64,000 bases of DNA from an uncultured Clostridia bacterium (GTDB lineage Bacteria > Bacillota > Clostridia > TANB77 > CAG-508). The notes beneath the pieces were generated by a model. It ran no database searches and was not told where the DNA came from. It worked only from the letters and a program-made list of their open reading frames with translations. Made by a program: the position numbers and the translations under genes. The stretch is from assembly GCA_946415375.1 (NCBI GenBank), contig CAMKSF010000003.1, forward strand, positions 1 through 64,000, in the 5' to 3' direction. This document shows positions 36,711-47,296 of the stretch, in pieces. The first letter of the stretch is position 1, and each line of letters starts with the position of its first letter.

Positions 36711-39334
36711 TTCATTTTCTCCTTAATTCTAACTAATGTATTTAATGCATCAATTGGTGTTAATTCATTTAAATTTACTTTATCAAGTTCTTGTGCAATT
36801 TCAGCTAATTTGTAATTAAACATATCAAATTGCCCTTCGACTTGTTTTTTGTTTTCTTTTTCTAAATTCTTTCCATTTAATACACTTTTTCTTTCAATAG
36901 TTCTTAAAATTTGATTTGCCCTTGTTGTTACATCCTTTGGAACTCCTGCAAGACGTGCTACGTGTATTCCATAACTTTCGTCTGTTCCTCCTCTTACAAT
37001 TTTACGTAAAAATATGATATCTTCTCCTTTTTCTTTAACAGCTATAGAATAATTCTTTATTCCTTCTTGCTTTTCTTCTAAATCTATTAATTCATGATAA
37101 TGTGTTGCAAATAGTGTTTTTGCTCCACATCTTTCTTTGTCAGCTATAAATTCAGCTACTGCCCAAGCAATTGAAAGTCCATCAAATGTTGACGTTCCTC
37201 TTCCTATTTCGTCTAAAATAACTAAACTATTTGATGTTGCTTCTTTAAGAATTGTTGCAACCTCCATCATTTCTACCATAAACGTACTTTGTCCCATACT
37301 TAAATCATCTGAAGCACCAACTCTTGTGAAGATTTTATCTACTACCCCAATTTTTGCAGATTGTGCTGGAACAAAGCTTCCAACTTGTGCCATTAAAGTA
37401 ATTAATGCAACTTGTCTCATGTATGTAGATTTTCCAGCCATATTTGGTCCAGTTATTATTGAAACTCTGTTGTCTGATTTGTCTAAATATGTATCATTTG
37501 AAATAAATTCTCCTTGTGGAAGCATTTTTTCTATTACCGGATGCCTTCCTTCTCTAATATCTATTACACCTGAATCTGTAACTTCTGGCATACAATAATT
37601 CATATCTTCTGCAACCTGTGCAAAAGATGTAATTACATCTAAAGTTGAAATAATTTCTGCGGATTTTTGTAGTCTTTTTACATTCGAAGCAATTTCTTTT
37701 CTAATTTTATCAAATGCTTCAAGCTCAAGTTTTATTACTTTTTCCTCAGCTCCAAGAATTTGATTTTCAAGATTTTTAAGTTCTTCTGTTATATATCTTT
37801 CTCCATTTGTTAAAGTTTGTTTTCTAATGTATGAATCAGGAACCATCTTTTTATATGTATTTGTAACTTCTATATAATATCCAAAAACTTTATTAAAGCC
37901 TACTTTTAGCGATTTTATTCCTGTTTGTTCTTTTTCTCTTGCTTCTAACTCCATAAGCCATTTTTTTCCATCTGTTGTAGCTTTTTTTAAAGTATCTATT
38001 TCTTCGTTATATCCTAATTTTATATATCCACCATCTTTTGTAACCATTGGTGGATCATCAACTATTGATTTCTCTACTAATTCATATATATCTTGTAATT
38101 CATCTAGGTTTTCATATAGTTCTTTAAGAAGTGTTGATTGGCATTTCGATAAAACTTTTTTTACATCAGGAAGCTTACTTAAAGAATTCTTTAAAGTTAT
38201 CATATCTCTCGGAGTTCCGTTTCCATAAGCCATTTTTCCTGCAAGACGCTCTATGTCATAAACCTTTTTTAAGTTTTCTACAACATCTCCTCGAAGCATA
38301 ATGTCATCTTTTAATTCTTTTACTCCATCTAGTCTCCTATTAATTTCTGTTATATCAATTAAAGGGTCATTTAACCATCTTCTTAAAAGTCTTCCTCCCA
38401 TTGAAGTTGATGTTTTGTCTAACACCCAAAGAAGAGTTCCTTTTTTAGACTTGTCCCTCATTTTTTCTGTAATTTCAAGATTTCTTCTTGCGTTTATATC
38501 AAGTGACATATATCTTGAAATTGAATAAATAGTAATTTTATTTATATGGTCTAAACTAGTCATTTGAGTTTGAGTTAAATACTCTGTTAAAGCATTTATT
38601 GCAGATATTGCAAGTAGCTTATCTTCAAACTCTGTAATAGTATTTCCTTTTACATCTTGAAGATTAAATCTTAATTTTGTTATCTCTACGTCATCTTTAA
38701 AATATTCATCTTTAAAATTACTTATATAACTTGAAGGAAATCTTGTTTTTATTTTGCTAAGCTCTTCTGTAGAATCTGCCATCATTTTGTTTATGATAAT
38801 CTCTGATGGTGCAAATCTTGAAATTTCATCTAATAATAAAGCAAAATTGTTTGTTTCTTTTATTTGGCTTGCATAAAACTCTCCTGTTGAAATATCACTT
38901 ACCGCAATTCCAAAATATATCCCTGTTTTATATATTGCCATTATATAGTTGTTTTTTCTTTCTTCAAGCATATTTGACTCAACTACAGTTCCTGGTGTTA
39001 CAATTTTAATAACTCCGCGTTTTACAATTCCTTTTGTGGTTTTTGGGTCTTCTAATTGTTCACATATCGCTACTTTATATCCTTTTGCAATTAATCTTGC
39101 TATATAGCTTTCTGCTGCATGATGTGGTACTCCACACATCGGTGCTCTTTCTTCTAATCCACAATCTTTCCCTGTAAGTGTAATCTCTAATTCTCTGGAT
39201 ACTTTTATTGCATCATCAAAAAACATTTCATAGAAATCACCTAATCTATAAAACAAAATGCAATCTGGATATTGCTCTTTTGTTTCTAAATATCTTTGCA
39301 TCATTGGTGAACACTTTTCTTTGTCTATATTCAT
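36707..39334 (-). CDS. mutS: DNA mismatch repair protein MutS
   Basis: 875 aa, full length. N-terminal mismatch-binding domain with DCILFYRLGDFYEMF (the FYE wedge), then core/clamp, then the ABC ATPase with GPNMAGKSTYMRQ, LVILDEIGRGTSTFDG and TLFATHYHEL. Binds mispaired bases and signals repair. mutL is not in the window. Confidence 0.97.
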   Translation of the reverse strand: MNIDKEKCSPMMQRYLETKEQYPDCILFYRLGDFYEMFFDDAIKVSRELEITLTGKDCGLEERAPMCGVPHHAAESYIARLIAKGYKVAICEQLEDPKTTKGIVKRGVIKIVTPGTVVESNMLEERKNNYIMAIYKTGIYFGIAVSDISTGEFYASQIKETNNFALLLDEISRFAPSEIIINKMMADSTEELSKIKTRFPSSYISNFKDEYFKDDVEITKLRFNLQDVKGNTITEFEDKLLAISAINALTEYLTQTQMTSLDHINKITIYSISRYMSLDINARRNLEITEKMRDKSKKGTLLWVLDKTSTSMGGRLLRRWLNDPLIDITEINRRLDGVKELKDDIMLRGDVVENLKKVYDIERLAGKMAYGNGTPRDMITLKNSLSKLPDVKKVLSKCQSTLLKELYENLDELQDIYELVEKSIVDDPPMVTKDGGYIKLGYNEEIDTLKKATTDGKKWLMELEAREKEQTGIKSLKVGFNKVFGYYIEVTNTYKKMVPDSYIRKQTLTNGERYITEELKNLENQILGAEEKVIKLELEAFDKIRKEIASNVKRLQKSAEIISTLDVITSFAQVAEDMNYCMPEVTDSGVIDIREGRHPVIEKMLPQGEFISNDTYLDKSDNRVSIITGPNMAGKSTYMRQVALITLMAQVGSFVPAQSAKIGVVDKIFTRVGASDDLSMGQSTFMVEMMEVATILKEATSNSLVILDEIGRGTSTFDGLSIAWAVAEFIADKERCGAKTLFATHYHELIDLEEKQEGIKNYSIAVKEKGEDIIFLRKIVRGGTDESYGIHVARLAGVPKDVTTRANQILRTIERKSVLNGKNLEKENKKQVEGQFDMFNYKLAEIAQELDKVNLNELTPIDALNTLVRIKEKMK

Positions 39335-39379
39335 TATTCTTTCCTTTCATTTTTATTCTTCATAAATAAACTCTACATA

Positions 39380-39784
39380 CTACCTTCTCAATACAAACAC
39401 AATAATTTGTATAATAAAAAATATTAAAAGTAATGATAAAGTTGTGCCTATTAAAATTCCAAGTATTACTTTTAAAGTATGATATTTTCCATATCCAAAC
39501 TCGTCTTCAATTGGTATCACTTTAAGAGCTTTAATTTCATTTTCAACTTCATTTTCTTTTTCATCAATATCTAAAAATTCTATTAATTCTCTTGCTCTTT
39601 CATAGTCTTCCAGATTTACAAATATTTTTTTCTGTGATAAAATTCCTTCTCCATTAGCTATGTTCAAATAGCTTTCTGTCCCTCCGTCTTTTCTATTAAA
39701 TGAAATTCTTTGATCATTGAAAATTTCACATAATCTTGAAACTACTGATTCATCCGTACTTGAAAAAATTTCTTTTTCTTCCAT
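39380..39784 (-). CDS. DUF2007-like single-membrane-helix protein (copy 1)
   Basis: 134 aa. N-terminal alpha/beta domain (~1-75, ERARELIEFLD at its end) similar to the putative signal-transducing DUF2007 fold, an acidic linker, and a C-terminal membrane helix (IGTTLSLLLIFFIIQIIVFVL). Paralogous to the next gene: both have R-DxG-SY-N and -YV-NEDFE/-FVNLEDYE motifs. Function unknown. Confidence 0.7.
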   Translation of the reverse strand: MEEKEIFSSTDESVVSRLCEIFNDQRISFNRKDGGTESYLNIANGEGILSQKKIFVNLEDYERARELIEFLDIDEKENEVENEIKALKVIPIEDEFGYGKYHTLKVILGILIGTTLSLLLIFFIIQIIVFVLRR

Positions 39785-39814
39785 TTTCTTATTCCTCCGA
39801 AAAATATCTCTTTA

Positions 39815-40216
39815 TTAAATAAAGGCAATTATCATTCCTATAATTAGGCCTAATAATGGAAGCCCAAAGCCTAATAATATTAGTATTTTAAATATTTTTT
39901 TAGGAATACCATATTTTTTATTTGCTTTTAAATCTTCTTCTAATTCTTCTGGCGTTTCTTTTAATTCTTCTGGAATTTCTTCTTCTTCAAAATCCTGTTC
40001 ATTAAAAATCTGAATAGCATTTTGTGCTTTTTCAAAATCCTCATTACTAACATAAATTGATTTTGCTAGTCCAAAACTTTGGCCATAGGTTACATTCATG
40101 TAACTCCCTGCACCTTCGTCTCTTCTACTATAAGGAATATTGTTTTCTTTTAAAATATTTTCTATTTGTTTAACTAAAAGTTCATCACTATCTTCAAATA
40201 ATTTTCTTTCTTCCAT
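39815..40216 (-). CDS. DUF2007-like single-membrane-helix protein (copy 2)
   Basis: 133 aa. Same layout as the gene at 39380: alpha/beta domain (YSRRDEGAGSYMNVTYG ... SIYVSNEDFEKAQNAI), acidic linker of Glu/Pro, C-terminal helix (ILILLGFGLPLLGLIIGMII). The tandem pair arose by duplication and sits between miaB and mutS. Confidence 0.7.
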   Translation of the reverse strand: MEERKLFEDSDELLVKQIENILKENNIPYSRRDEGAGSYMNVTYGQSFGLAKSIYVSNEDFEKAQNAIQIFNEQDFEEEEIPEELKETPEELEEDLKANKKYGIPKKIFKILILLGFGLPLLGLIIGMIIAFI

Positions 40217-40282
40217 AAAAACTTCCTTTCTATTTTGTAGTATCTATTTAACCGTTCTTTTTGAAAAGATAACCATCCCATT

Positions 40283-41692
40283 TTATAACTCTTTTATAAC
40301 TCTTCCTTTAAAATACCACATATGATCCTCTACTAATTTTACTTTTTGGATAGTATTAATCATATCTTCTGTTCCATTAAAGACTACTACTTTATTTGCC
40401 TCTGTTCTTCCAGTAAGCATTGTTTCATCTGATTTGCTTGGTCCTTCAACTAATACTTCTTGGATAGTATTTAAATACTCTTTGTTGTTTTCAGATATTT
40501 GTGTTTCAACCAATTCTTTTAATCTATCAAATCTTTTATGTTTTATATCTTCTGGAATTTGATTCTCCATCTTATCTCCTGGAGTTCCTTTTCTTCTTGA
40601 ATATATAAACATAAAAACTTGTTCAAATCTAACCTTTCTTACAACATCTAAAGTTTCTTCAAAGTCTTCTTCAGTTTCTCCTGCAAATCCTACTATTATA
40701 TCTGTTGAAAACTTTATTTCAGGTATTTTATTCTTCATTTTTTCAACAAGTTCTAAATATTGTTCTTTTGTATATTTTCTATTCATTACTTTAAGCATAT
40801 TTGTACTTCCAGATTGAAGTGGTAAATGCACAAATTTACATACTTTATCACAGTCTCTTATTGCTTCTATAACATCATCTGAAAAATCTTTTGGATGTGG
40901 AGATATAAATCTTATACGCTCTATTCCTTCAATTTTATTAATTTCTCTAAGTAACTTTGCAAATGAATTTATTCTTGATTTACATTCTCCTCTTTTGGTT
41001 TCTGCTCTCATGTATGAATTAACATTTTGTCCTAAAAGCATTATTTCTTTGTATCCTTGTTTTACCACTTCTTTAACCTCATTGATAATATCTTCAGGAT
41101 TTCTACTTCTTTCTCTTCCTCTAACATATGGAACAATACAATATGTACAGAAATTATCACAGCCATACATTATTGTAATAGAAGCTTGTACATTGTTTGC
41201 TCTTGAAATTGGTAATCCCTCATAAACTCTACCATCAATATCTATTACATCTTGTATTCTTTTTCTAGAATTTATAACCTTAAAAATATCTTCAGGAAGT
41301 TTATGTAATGTGTGTGTTCCAAACACTATATCTACATGTGGATATGATTTTTTTATTTTTTCAGCCATATGTTTTTCTTGCATCATACATCCACCAATCG
41401 CTATTATCATATTATTTTTCTCTTTTAGATTTTTTAGTTCTCCTACTTTTCCAAATAGCCTTTCTTCAGCATTTTCTCTAACGCAACATGTATTAATTAT
41501 TGCTAAATTTGCTTCCTCAAATTTTTCTGTTTTACTATATCCCATTTGTTCAGCCATACCACTTATCTTTTCTGAGTCATTCTCATTTAGTTGGCATCCC
41601 ATTGTAAGAATAGTATATTTCATATTCTTATTTAAATTTTCTTCAGCTATTTTTTTTATGTATTCCTTTTGCTCATCTATTTCTATACTCAT
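40283..41692 (-). CDS. miaB: tRNA-2-methylthio-N6-dimethylallyladenosine synthase
   Basis: 469 aa. Radical-SAM methylthiotransferase acting on A37. N-terminal UPF0004 domain with MGCQLNENDSEK and INTCCVRENAEER (cluster Cys), radical-SAM CTYCIVPYVRGRERSR, and a C-terminal TRAM domain. The start at 41692 has AAAGGA before ATG; a TTG 15 bases earlier covers that site. Confidence 0.96.
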   Translation of the reverse strand: MSIEIDEQKEYIKKIAEENLNKNMKYTILTMGCQLNENDSEKISGMAEQMGYSKTEKFEEANLAIINTCCVRENAEERLFGKVGELKNLKEKNNMIIAIGGCMMQEKHMAEKIKKSYPHVDIVFGTHTLHKLPEDIFKVINSRKRIQDVIDIDGRVYEGLPISRANNVQASITIMYGCDNFCTYCIVPYVRGRERSRNPEDIINEVKEVVKQGYKEIMLLGQNVNSYMRAETKRGECKSRINSFAKLLREINKIEGIERIRFISPHPKDFSDDVIEAIRDCDKVCKFVHLPLQSGSTNMLKVMNRKYTKEQYLELVEKMKNKIPEIKFSTDIIVGFAGETEEDFEETLDVVRKVRFEQVFMFIYSRRKGTPGDKMENQIPEDIKHKRFDRLKELVETQISENNKEYLNTIQEVLVEGPSKSDETMLTGRTEANKVVVFNGTEDMINTIQKVKLVEDHMWYFKGRVIKEL

Positions 41693-41754
41693 TTCTATTC
41701 CTTTCAAAAATCGATATTTTGCGTTATTATATCATAAAAAGACAAAAAAATAAA

Positions 41755-41786
41755 CCCCATTATTAAACTTTTGTTTAATAATAGGG
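41755..41786 (-). terminator. Terminator after the 45-aa membrane protein
   Basis: CCCCATTATTAAAC / GTTTAATAATAGGG stem; minus-strand tail is T-rich. Confidence 0.75.
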
Positions 41787-41803
41787 AATATTATATTCAA
41801 ATT

Positions 41804-41941
41804 TTATTGCATACATAATAAAATTGCAAAGCCTATTACTACAGCCAATACAACAAATAGTAATGTAACTCCCAAATTTGCTACGTTATTCTTCTCTTCT
41901 TCCTTTTTTTCGTTTTGTATTTCTTCATTTACTTCATCCAT
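41804..41941 (-). CDS. 45-aa single-helix membrane protein
   Basis: MDEVNEEIQNEKKEEEKNN is followed by one membrane helix (LGVTLLFVVLAVVIGFAILL) ending CMQ. The start follows AAGGAG. Too short for automatic gene calling, but it has an RBS, start and terminator, so likely real. Function unknown. Confidence 0.65.
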   Translation of the reverse strand: MDEVNEEIQNEKKEEEKNNVANLGVTLLFVVLAVVIGFAILLCMQ

Positions 41942-42070
41942 TGATTCTACTCCTTCCTTGCTTAACGAAAAGCTTCTTCCATTGTATTATTCTTTATAAC
42001 TATAATATATTTTTATTCCAGTTTTGTCAATAGTTATTATTAGATATTTTATAAATTGTTTTGGTAAATC

Positions 42071-43088
42071 TCACAATACTTCAGTTATATCTGGTATTTT
42101 AGGGCATTGTTCGTTTGTAACTCCAGATTTTAAAGATACTACAGGGCGAACCCCACCATCATTATCAGCCTCCAAGCCGATCATTTGCATGAAACAAGTT
42201 GTCGAAAGCAACAAAAACAATTCCATACTTTTTACCAACGCCAGCTACAGCAAAACTTGCGAAATAGGGATTTGAATAGGTTCCAACAGAGGCAAGCCAG
42301 TATTGCTTTCCTGAACTCAATTCTTCATCATTAAATAGCATATTGTTAATTCTTGCATTAGACACAGAAACATATGGGGCACCTTCTCTTGCAGGTTCAT
42401 TAATACTATAATAATATCCCTCTACATTACCTGATACAGTTGTAGTCACTCTTGGCTCTGCTGTCCAACTTGTTGGTGTATATTGATTTGAAAAGCTATA
42501 TGATTCTCCATAATTTTTATTTCCATCAAATTGATCTAAATTGTATTGTCTCTTCAAATCATCTGTTGTAACTCCTGTTATTTTATTTATATCATCTATA
42601 TTTACACTTTCAGCTTTTACAGCTAATGTTTCATTTTTGTACATCGCACATATTTTATTTAATTGATTTATCGCATTTAAATATGCTTTTGCACCTTTCA
42701 TATATAAATACGGATTTTCTTCATCAACTCCACTTTTATCTGCTTTTGACTTTTTCATATGGCTTCCTGCAATTATCTTTATATATGCATTATTTCCTGT
42801 TCCTTCTATTCCTAATACTCTCCAATTTAATTGATTTTGTGAAACTAAATATGTTTGTGCATACGTTCCACCTAATTCGCCTGCTAGTACTGTCCATTCT
42901 CCACTTGTTGGATTTGTATAATTCACATAATCTCCTATGTGTAAATGATCTTCACTCGTACATGTTCCATCTGCATTTGTGCATCCATCTGTTACAGCTT
43001 GCTGAAACATTGCTGTTAATTTCTTTGGTAAAGAAACAGAAGTAACAGATAATGGATTAAAGCACCCTGCTAGTCTATACTTTCCATT
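42071..43088 (-). pseudogene. C-terminal part of a prepilin-like protein with variable domain (copy C)
   Basis: A 5'-truncated frame, open from a stop at 43089 to 42165, read from ATG 43010 as 281 aa. It lacks the prepilin leader and helix. It has IGDYVNYTNPTSGEWTVL, then the variable domain starting YWLASVGTYSNPYF. Near the end CGG (42177-42179) precedes an early stop; in the +1 frame the reading is GLEADNDGGVRPVVSLKSG to a stop at 42071, which is the family's usual end. A leader fragment at 49738 may be its missing 5' part. Confidence 0.75.
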
Positions 43089-43104
43089 TCACGAAAAGCT
43101 AGGA

Positions 43105-43971
43105 ATGTTATTATTAAGATTCTTAAATGCCGATTTATCAAACTTTGAAACAGCAAATAAAACATTCTTCTATGCTTATGGATTCGAAATATTAAGAGAT
43201 TTAGATAAAAATTATAAATTTGAATTAAAACAAAATTATAGTAGTAATGAAGAATATTTAAAACAGGCAACTAAAATATTTGAAGATTTAAAAGAAAACT
43301 TACTAGACCTGCAACAAGAACTAATAAATGCAGTTACATATATTTATAATTTAGATAATAATAAAGATTTAGAAAAATATACATATTCTGAAAGATTTGC
43401 AGTTTACTTAATAAAAAGGATGGGAAAATTATATACATATTATAAAAATGACTTTATTATGAGAGATAGTTATTCAAGAAAATATCAAGAAATTGGTAGC
43501 CACTCCGAATATGATTTATTAGAAACATTGCAAAATAAAAATCAAGTTCTTTCTATGAGTGATACACATAAAAGCAATGATCTATCTAGTATTTGCTATG
43601 CTATACTTGAAGAACTATCAAAAACACCTAATTATCCAATTAAAAAGTGCCAAAATTGTGGAATGTATTTTGTACCAACATCAAAGGTAGATGAAATTTA
43701 TTGTGATTATCCAAAAGAAAATTCAAAAACTTGTAGAGAACTAGGTGCTTTTCAATCTTATACTGAAAGATTAAAACAAAACAAGGCTATGGGTGAATAT
43801 AGAAGAACATATCAACAAAAATTTATGCAAGTTAGAAAAGATAAGGAAAATAAAAAACTTGCAAAAAACTTTGAAGCTTGGAAAAAACAAGCTAAAGATA
43901 AAATAAATGATATGAAAAAGGGCAAACTTACTGAAAATGAAGTTTATGAGTGGATTATAAAAAATAAATAG
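43105..43971 (+). CDS. DUF6076 protein, probably 5'-truncated
   Basis: 288 aa. C-terminal half carries the zinc-ribbon-like motif KKCQNCGMYFVPTS ... YCDYPKENSKTCRELG of DUF6076. The reading frame is open upstream of the first Met and runs into the pilin fragment on the other strand, and no RBS precedes 43105, so the gene appears cut at its 5' end. Found in integrative elements; role unknown. Confidence 0.75.
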   Translation: MLLLRFLNADLSNFETANKTFFYAYGFEILRDLDKNYKFELKQNYSSNEEYLKQATKIFEDLKENLLDLQQELINAVTYIYNLDNNKDLEKYTYSERFAVYLIKRMGKLYTYYKNDFIMRDSYSRKYQEIGSHSEYDLLETLQNKNQVLSMSDTHKSNDLSSICYAILEELSKTPNYPIKKCQNCGMYFVPTSKVDEIYCDYPKENSKTCRELGAFQSYTERLKQNKAMGEYRRTYQQKFMQVRKDKENKKLAKNFEAWKKQAKDKINDMKKGKLTENEVYEWIIKNK

Positions 43972-43978
43972 ATATTAT

Positions 43979-44023
43979 TAAAAGTAGATATTTTACCTAC
44001 AACAGATAAAGTATCTACTTTTA
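43979..44023. terminator. Bidirectional terminator between DUF6076 and the XRE gene
   Basis: AAAAGTAGATA / TATCTACTTTT hairpin with T-tails. Confidence 0.75.
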
Positions 44024-44281
44024 TTTGAAGTCTTTTCTAATATCTTTCAATAAGTCATTTACATCTATGCCTAAAACATAAGCTATACCAAATAATTCAT
44101 AATCTTTTACAGTTCTCTTATTATTTTCAATATCATACAAACTTTGCTTATGTATGCTTATACTCATTAATTCTAATTTTGCAGCCAACTGTTCATAAGA
44201 TAAATTTTTCTTTGTTCTATATTCTTTTAATAAATTTGCTATTACATTCATATTTCCATTATACTTTGCAATCAATGACAT
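44021..44281 (-). CDS. XRE-family transcriptional regulator
   Basis: 86 aa. HTH of the Cro/CI type at residues ~14-70: LLKEYRTKKNLSYEQLAAKL, SLYDIENNKRTVKDYELFGI, YVLGIDVNDLL. Start at 44281 has GGAG eight bases upstream. Likely controls neighbouring mobile genes. Confidence 0.88.
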   Translation of the reverse strand: MSLIAKYNGNMNVIANLLKEYRTKKNLSYEQLAAKLELMSISIHKQSLYDIENNKRTVKDYELFGIAYVLGIDVNDLLKDIRKDFK

Positions 44282-44469
44282 AATTTTTCTCCAAATTTTT
44301 TATTTTATAATTTTCTTGTGATATATTTATAAGTGTTAACACTTTATTGAAAATTTTTATGATTTTTTATTGCAAGAAAAATAGTAAACTGCTATAATAT
44401 AAATGTAAAAATTAAAGAGACAAAGGATGGCAAAACAAATGAACAAAATCGCTGAAAGTATTGATTTTC

Positions 44470-44490
44470 TATATATATATATATATATTA
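44470..44490 (+). repeat. (TA)n microsatellite
   Basis: About ten TA units. A short frame (ATG 44427) runs through it with CGG just downstream; changes in repeat number shift the frame after it. It lies ~175 bp upstream of the prepilin-like gene. Confidence 0.7.
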
Positions 44491-44664
44491 CGGGCTTTAA
44501 TTTTATAAAGCGTTTATATAAGCATAGGGTTATTTTTCGCTATGCATTTTTGATGAACTCAAAAATGTATCTGTAAAAATAGTCTTTTTTGTGTTTAATT
44601 TTGTTATTAATGTTTTAATATATTAATAAATCAAATTTTCAAGGAAAAGGAGGTGAATTTTGAA

Positions 44665-45901
44665 ATGAAAAATAGAATAATAAAATCCTTAAAAACCAGT
44701 AATGGTATAACTTTGATAGCCCTTGTTATCACAATTATTGTCCTTTTGATTTTAGCTCGGAATCAGTATTTCAATGTTATCTGGAGATAACGGCATTTTA
44801 CAGAAAGCAACAGATGCCAAAACAAATACAGATAAGGCTCAAATAGTTGAAAATGCAAAAATAGACATATTAGCACAAATAGCCGAAAATAAAGGAGAAA
44901 ATATTTCAAAGGAACAATTAAAGACTATATTAAATAAGTATTTTGAAAACATAACTACTTTGGAACTTCCTGATGATTTATCTAATTCAGATATAAAATT
45001 AACTGCAAATCAAACTTATGGAAGTTACCCAAATATTGCATTAGTTGATATTTATAATGGTAAATTAATTATTAGTGAGCAGGAAAATACAATGGTTCTA
45101 GCAAGTGAAAAGTTATTAACAAATCCACTAGCGGAAACTGATTCTGGCAAAAGTCCATATGTATTGTATAATGGAATCGTATGTAGGGTGCTCTATGATT
45201 CTACATCTCCATATGGAATAGAGATAATTTCAAATGATGTAATAGAAACAAACGATACCATAGAAACAGTTCTATTAGGATATGGAGATACAAATCCATC
45301 AGTTACTTCTGATACATTAGACACACAAGGAATAACAAGTGCATATGGAACTATTGATGATAATACTAAAAAATCCGCAGTATCATACAATAGAGCTGTT
45401 ACAACTTTAAACGAAAAAGCAGAAAATTATATAATCGAAAATGATGGTATAATAAAATACGCCAGATGTGTAGGAAGTAATCCTAGTCATCCAGAAGATA
45501 TAGTATCTACTGAATATGCAGTTAATGATGAAGCAACAAATAAATACATAAAGACAAGAGGATGTAATAACAAATTCAAGGTAGAAGATAACAATTACGA
45601 AGCAGACCTTAATCAAATGCAGTCTCTAGGAATTGATGTTGCATCGAGCGATTATTGGTTAGCTTCTCGTAGAATTGTGCTTCCTGGTTCGCAGACTGCT
45701 TTTTGTGTGCGTCTTGTATCCTCTACTGGCGCATTAAGTCAATATGTGCTGTTTAAAGTGGATAATACAGGGATGCGCGAGCCAAGCAATCCTGGTAAAG
45801 GTTTTCGACCAGTTTTTCATTTAGAGTCTGGTATCAAAATAATAGATGAAGAAAATAATGATGGCAGTAGTTCAGAAAAGCCATATTTACTAAGTAAATA
45901 A
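44665..45901 (+). CDS. Prepilin-like protein with C-terminal variable domain (copy A), +1 shift at CGG
   Basis: Starts at ATG 44665 after AAGGAGGTG. The first 31 codons give a leader and helix (NGITLIALVITIIVLLILA), then CGG (44758-44760) and a stop 10 codons on. In the +1 frame the family sequence continues GISISMLSGDNGILQKA to the stop at 45899-45901 (~411 aa total). Dropping the C gives GGA, the family's Gly. The C-terminal domain has YWLASRRIVLPGS ... KGFRPVFHLESG. Codons there are GC-richer and A-poor compared with the rest. Probably a surface-exposed type IV-pilin-like protein. Could be frameshift-expressed or broken. Confidence 0.75.
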
Positions 45902-45993
45902 AAAAATTTCACTATCCTATACGACAAGATTATCAATATACTAAAAAAAGCTTCAGTCTATTGCAACAACTACGTTCATAATAATTTTATATA

Positions 45994-46023
45994 AATATGG
46001 AGAGTATTTTATCTCTCCATATT
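45994..46023. terminator. Terminator at the end of the mobV gene
   Basis: AATATGGAGAG / CTCTCCATATT hairpin overlapping the mobV stop codon. Confidence 0.75.
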
Positions 46024-47196
46024 CAATTCTTTTTCTTTATCTTCCCTCTTTACTTGCTTTTCAGCATCTAGTAAAGTATGATTTTCTTTTTCAAAATCTC
46101 TTACTAAATTATCTTCTGCACCCATATCAAATTTTTTGCAAATCCAATGAATAAATTTATCAATTGTATGGTGGAATTTATCAATAATTCTATGAAATCT
46201 GTTGTTTTCTTTTTCTAATCCTTTTATTTTACTTTTATATTTCCATTCTGTGTCAAACTCTTTCTGCTTATATTCCTTTTTTATTTGTTCTACTTCATTG
46301 TGCAGATTTTCATTATCTTCCAAAATTTTATTTCGCTCTTTTTCATATTTCGTTGCTTTTTCTACAGTTTTTTCTTGTCTTAATAATTGTTGGTGCATTA
46401 GCCAATTATCTTGATATAATTTATTTATTAAATCATCTTTGGGTTTTATAATATCTTCTAAAATCTTTTCATCTCTCTTTTTTGACCATCTTGCTATTTT
46501 AATATCATCTATTTCTGGAACATCTGGCAATTCTAATTTCATATTTTTCAAAATTTCTTTTGTTTGCTTAAAATTAGTTATTTTCTTAAATTCTTCAACA
46601 GAATAATGTTCTCTATTTGTTTCTTCTTTGGGTAAACCTCGTTGTAAATTAAATCCGTTTTCTACCATATATCTGTAAAAAGCATCTTGTAATTGTCTGT
46701 AACTATCTTTTGCTTTCCAAAATTCACTACAAGCAAGTTTATCAATAGGATTCCCTTTTTTATCTGTAGTATGGACAACAGGCAAAAAAATTAAGTGCAT
46801 ATGAGGTGTTGCTTCATCTCTATGCACTGTCGCTGATAAAATATATTGTTCTCCTAAATCTTTATATTCAGCAACAAAATTATATGCAGTTTCAAAATAT
46901 CTTTTTGTTTCTTCTTCTCCTATATTTTCAAAATAATCGTGATCTGATGTTATTATATATTCACAAGCTATATTACTTACTGTTTTAATTTGTCCTTTCA
47001 AATTATATTTTTCTCTTATCCTATCAAATTCCTTTTCATAACTATATTGTGGAAATTTTAGTGAATAGTTTAAATATGATTTTTCTTTATCTATATTCTC
47101 ATTTGAATAATTTTTATTTCTTCTTTCATTGTGTCTAAATATTCCTTTTAAATTTTCTCTTTTGTATTTTTTGTTTCTAATAATTGCATAACTCAT
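46009..47196 (-). CDS. MobV-family relaxase (Pre/Mob)
   Basis: 395 aa. N-terminal relaxase domain with the metal-binding HRDEATPHMHLIFLPV and, before it, YIITSDHDYFENIGEEE; the C-terminus is a long coiled coil (~260-380). MobV enzymes nick at oriT and move plasmids or mobilizable elements. RBS AAGGAGG. Six hairpins lie directly upstream. Confidence 0.93.
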   Translation of the reverse strand: MSYAIIRNKKYKRENLKGIFRHNERRNKNYSNENIDKEKSYLNYSLKFPQYSYEKEFDRIREKYNLKGQIKTVSNIACEYIITSDHDYFENIGEEETKRYFETAYNFVAEYKDLGEQYILSATVHRDEATPHMHLIFLPVVHTTDKKGNPIDKLACSEFWKAKDSYRQLQDAFYRYMVENGFNLQRGLPKEETNREHYSVEEFKKITNFKQTKEILKNMKLELPDVPEIDDIKIARWSKKRDEKILEDIIKPKDDLINKLYQDNWLMHQQLLRQEKTVEKATKYEKERNKILEDNENLHNEVEQIKKEYKQKEFDTEWKYKSKIKGLEKENNRFHRIIDKFHHTIDKFIHWICKKFDMGAEDNLVRDFEKENHTLLDAEKQVKREDKEKELNMER

Positions 47197-47296
47197 TTTT
47201 CATCATCCTCCTTGTTTAAATTTTTCTTCTTTGACTTGCTAAATAATAAGACATCTCATTTATAAAATTCTGCTCTTTCTCATTTGTCTTGTAACA

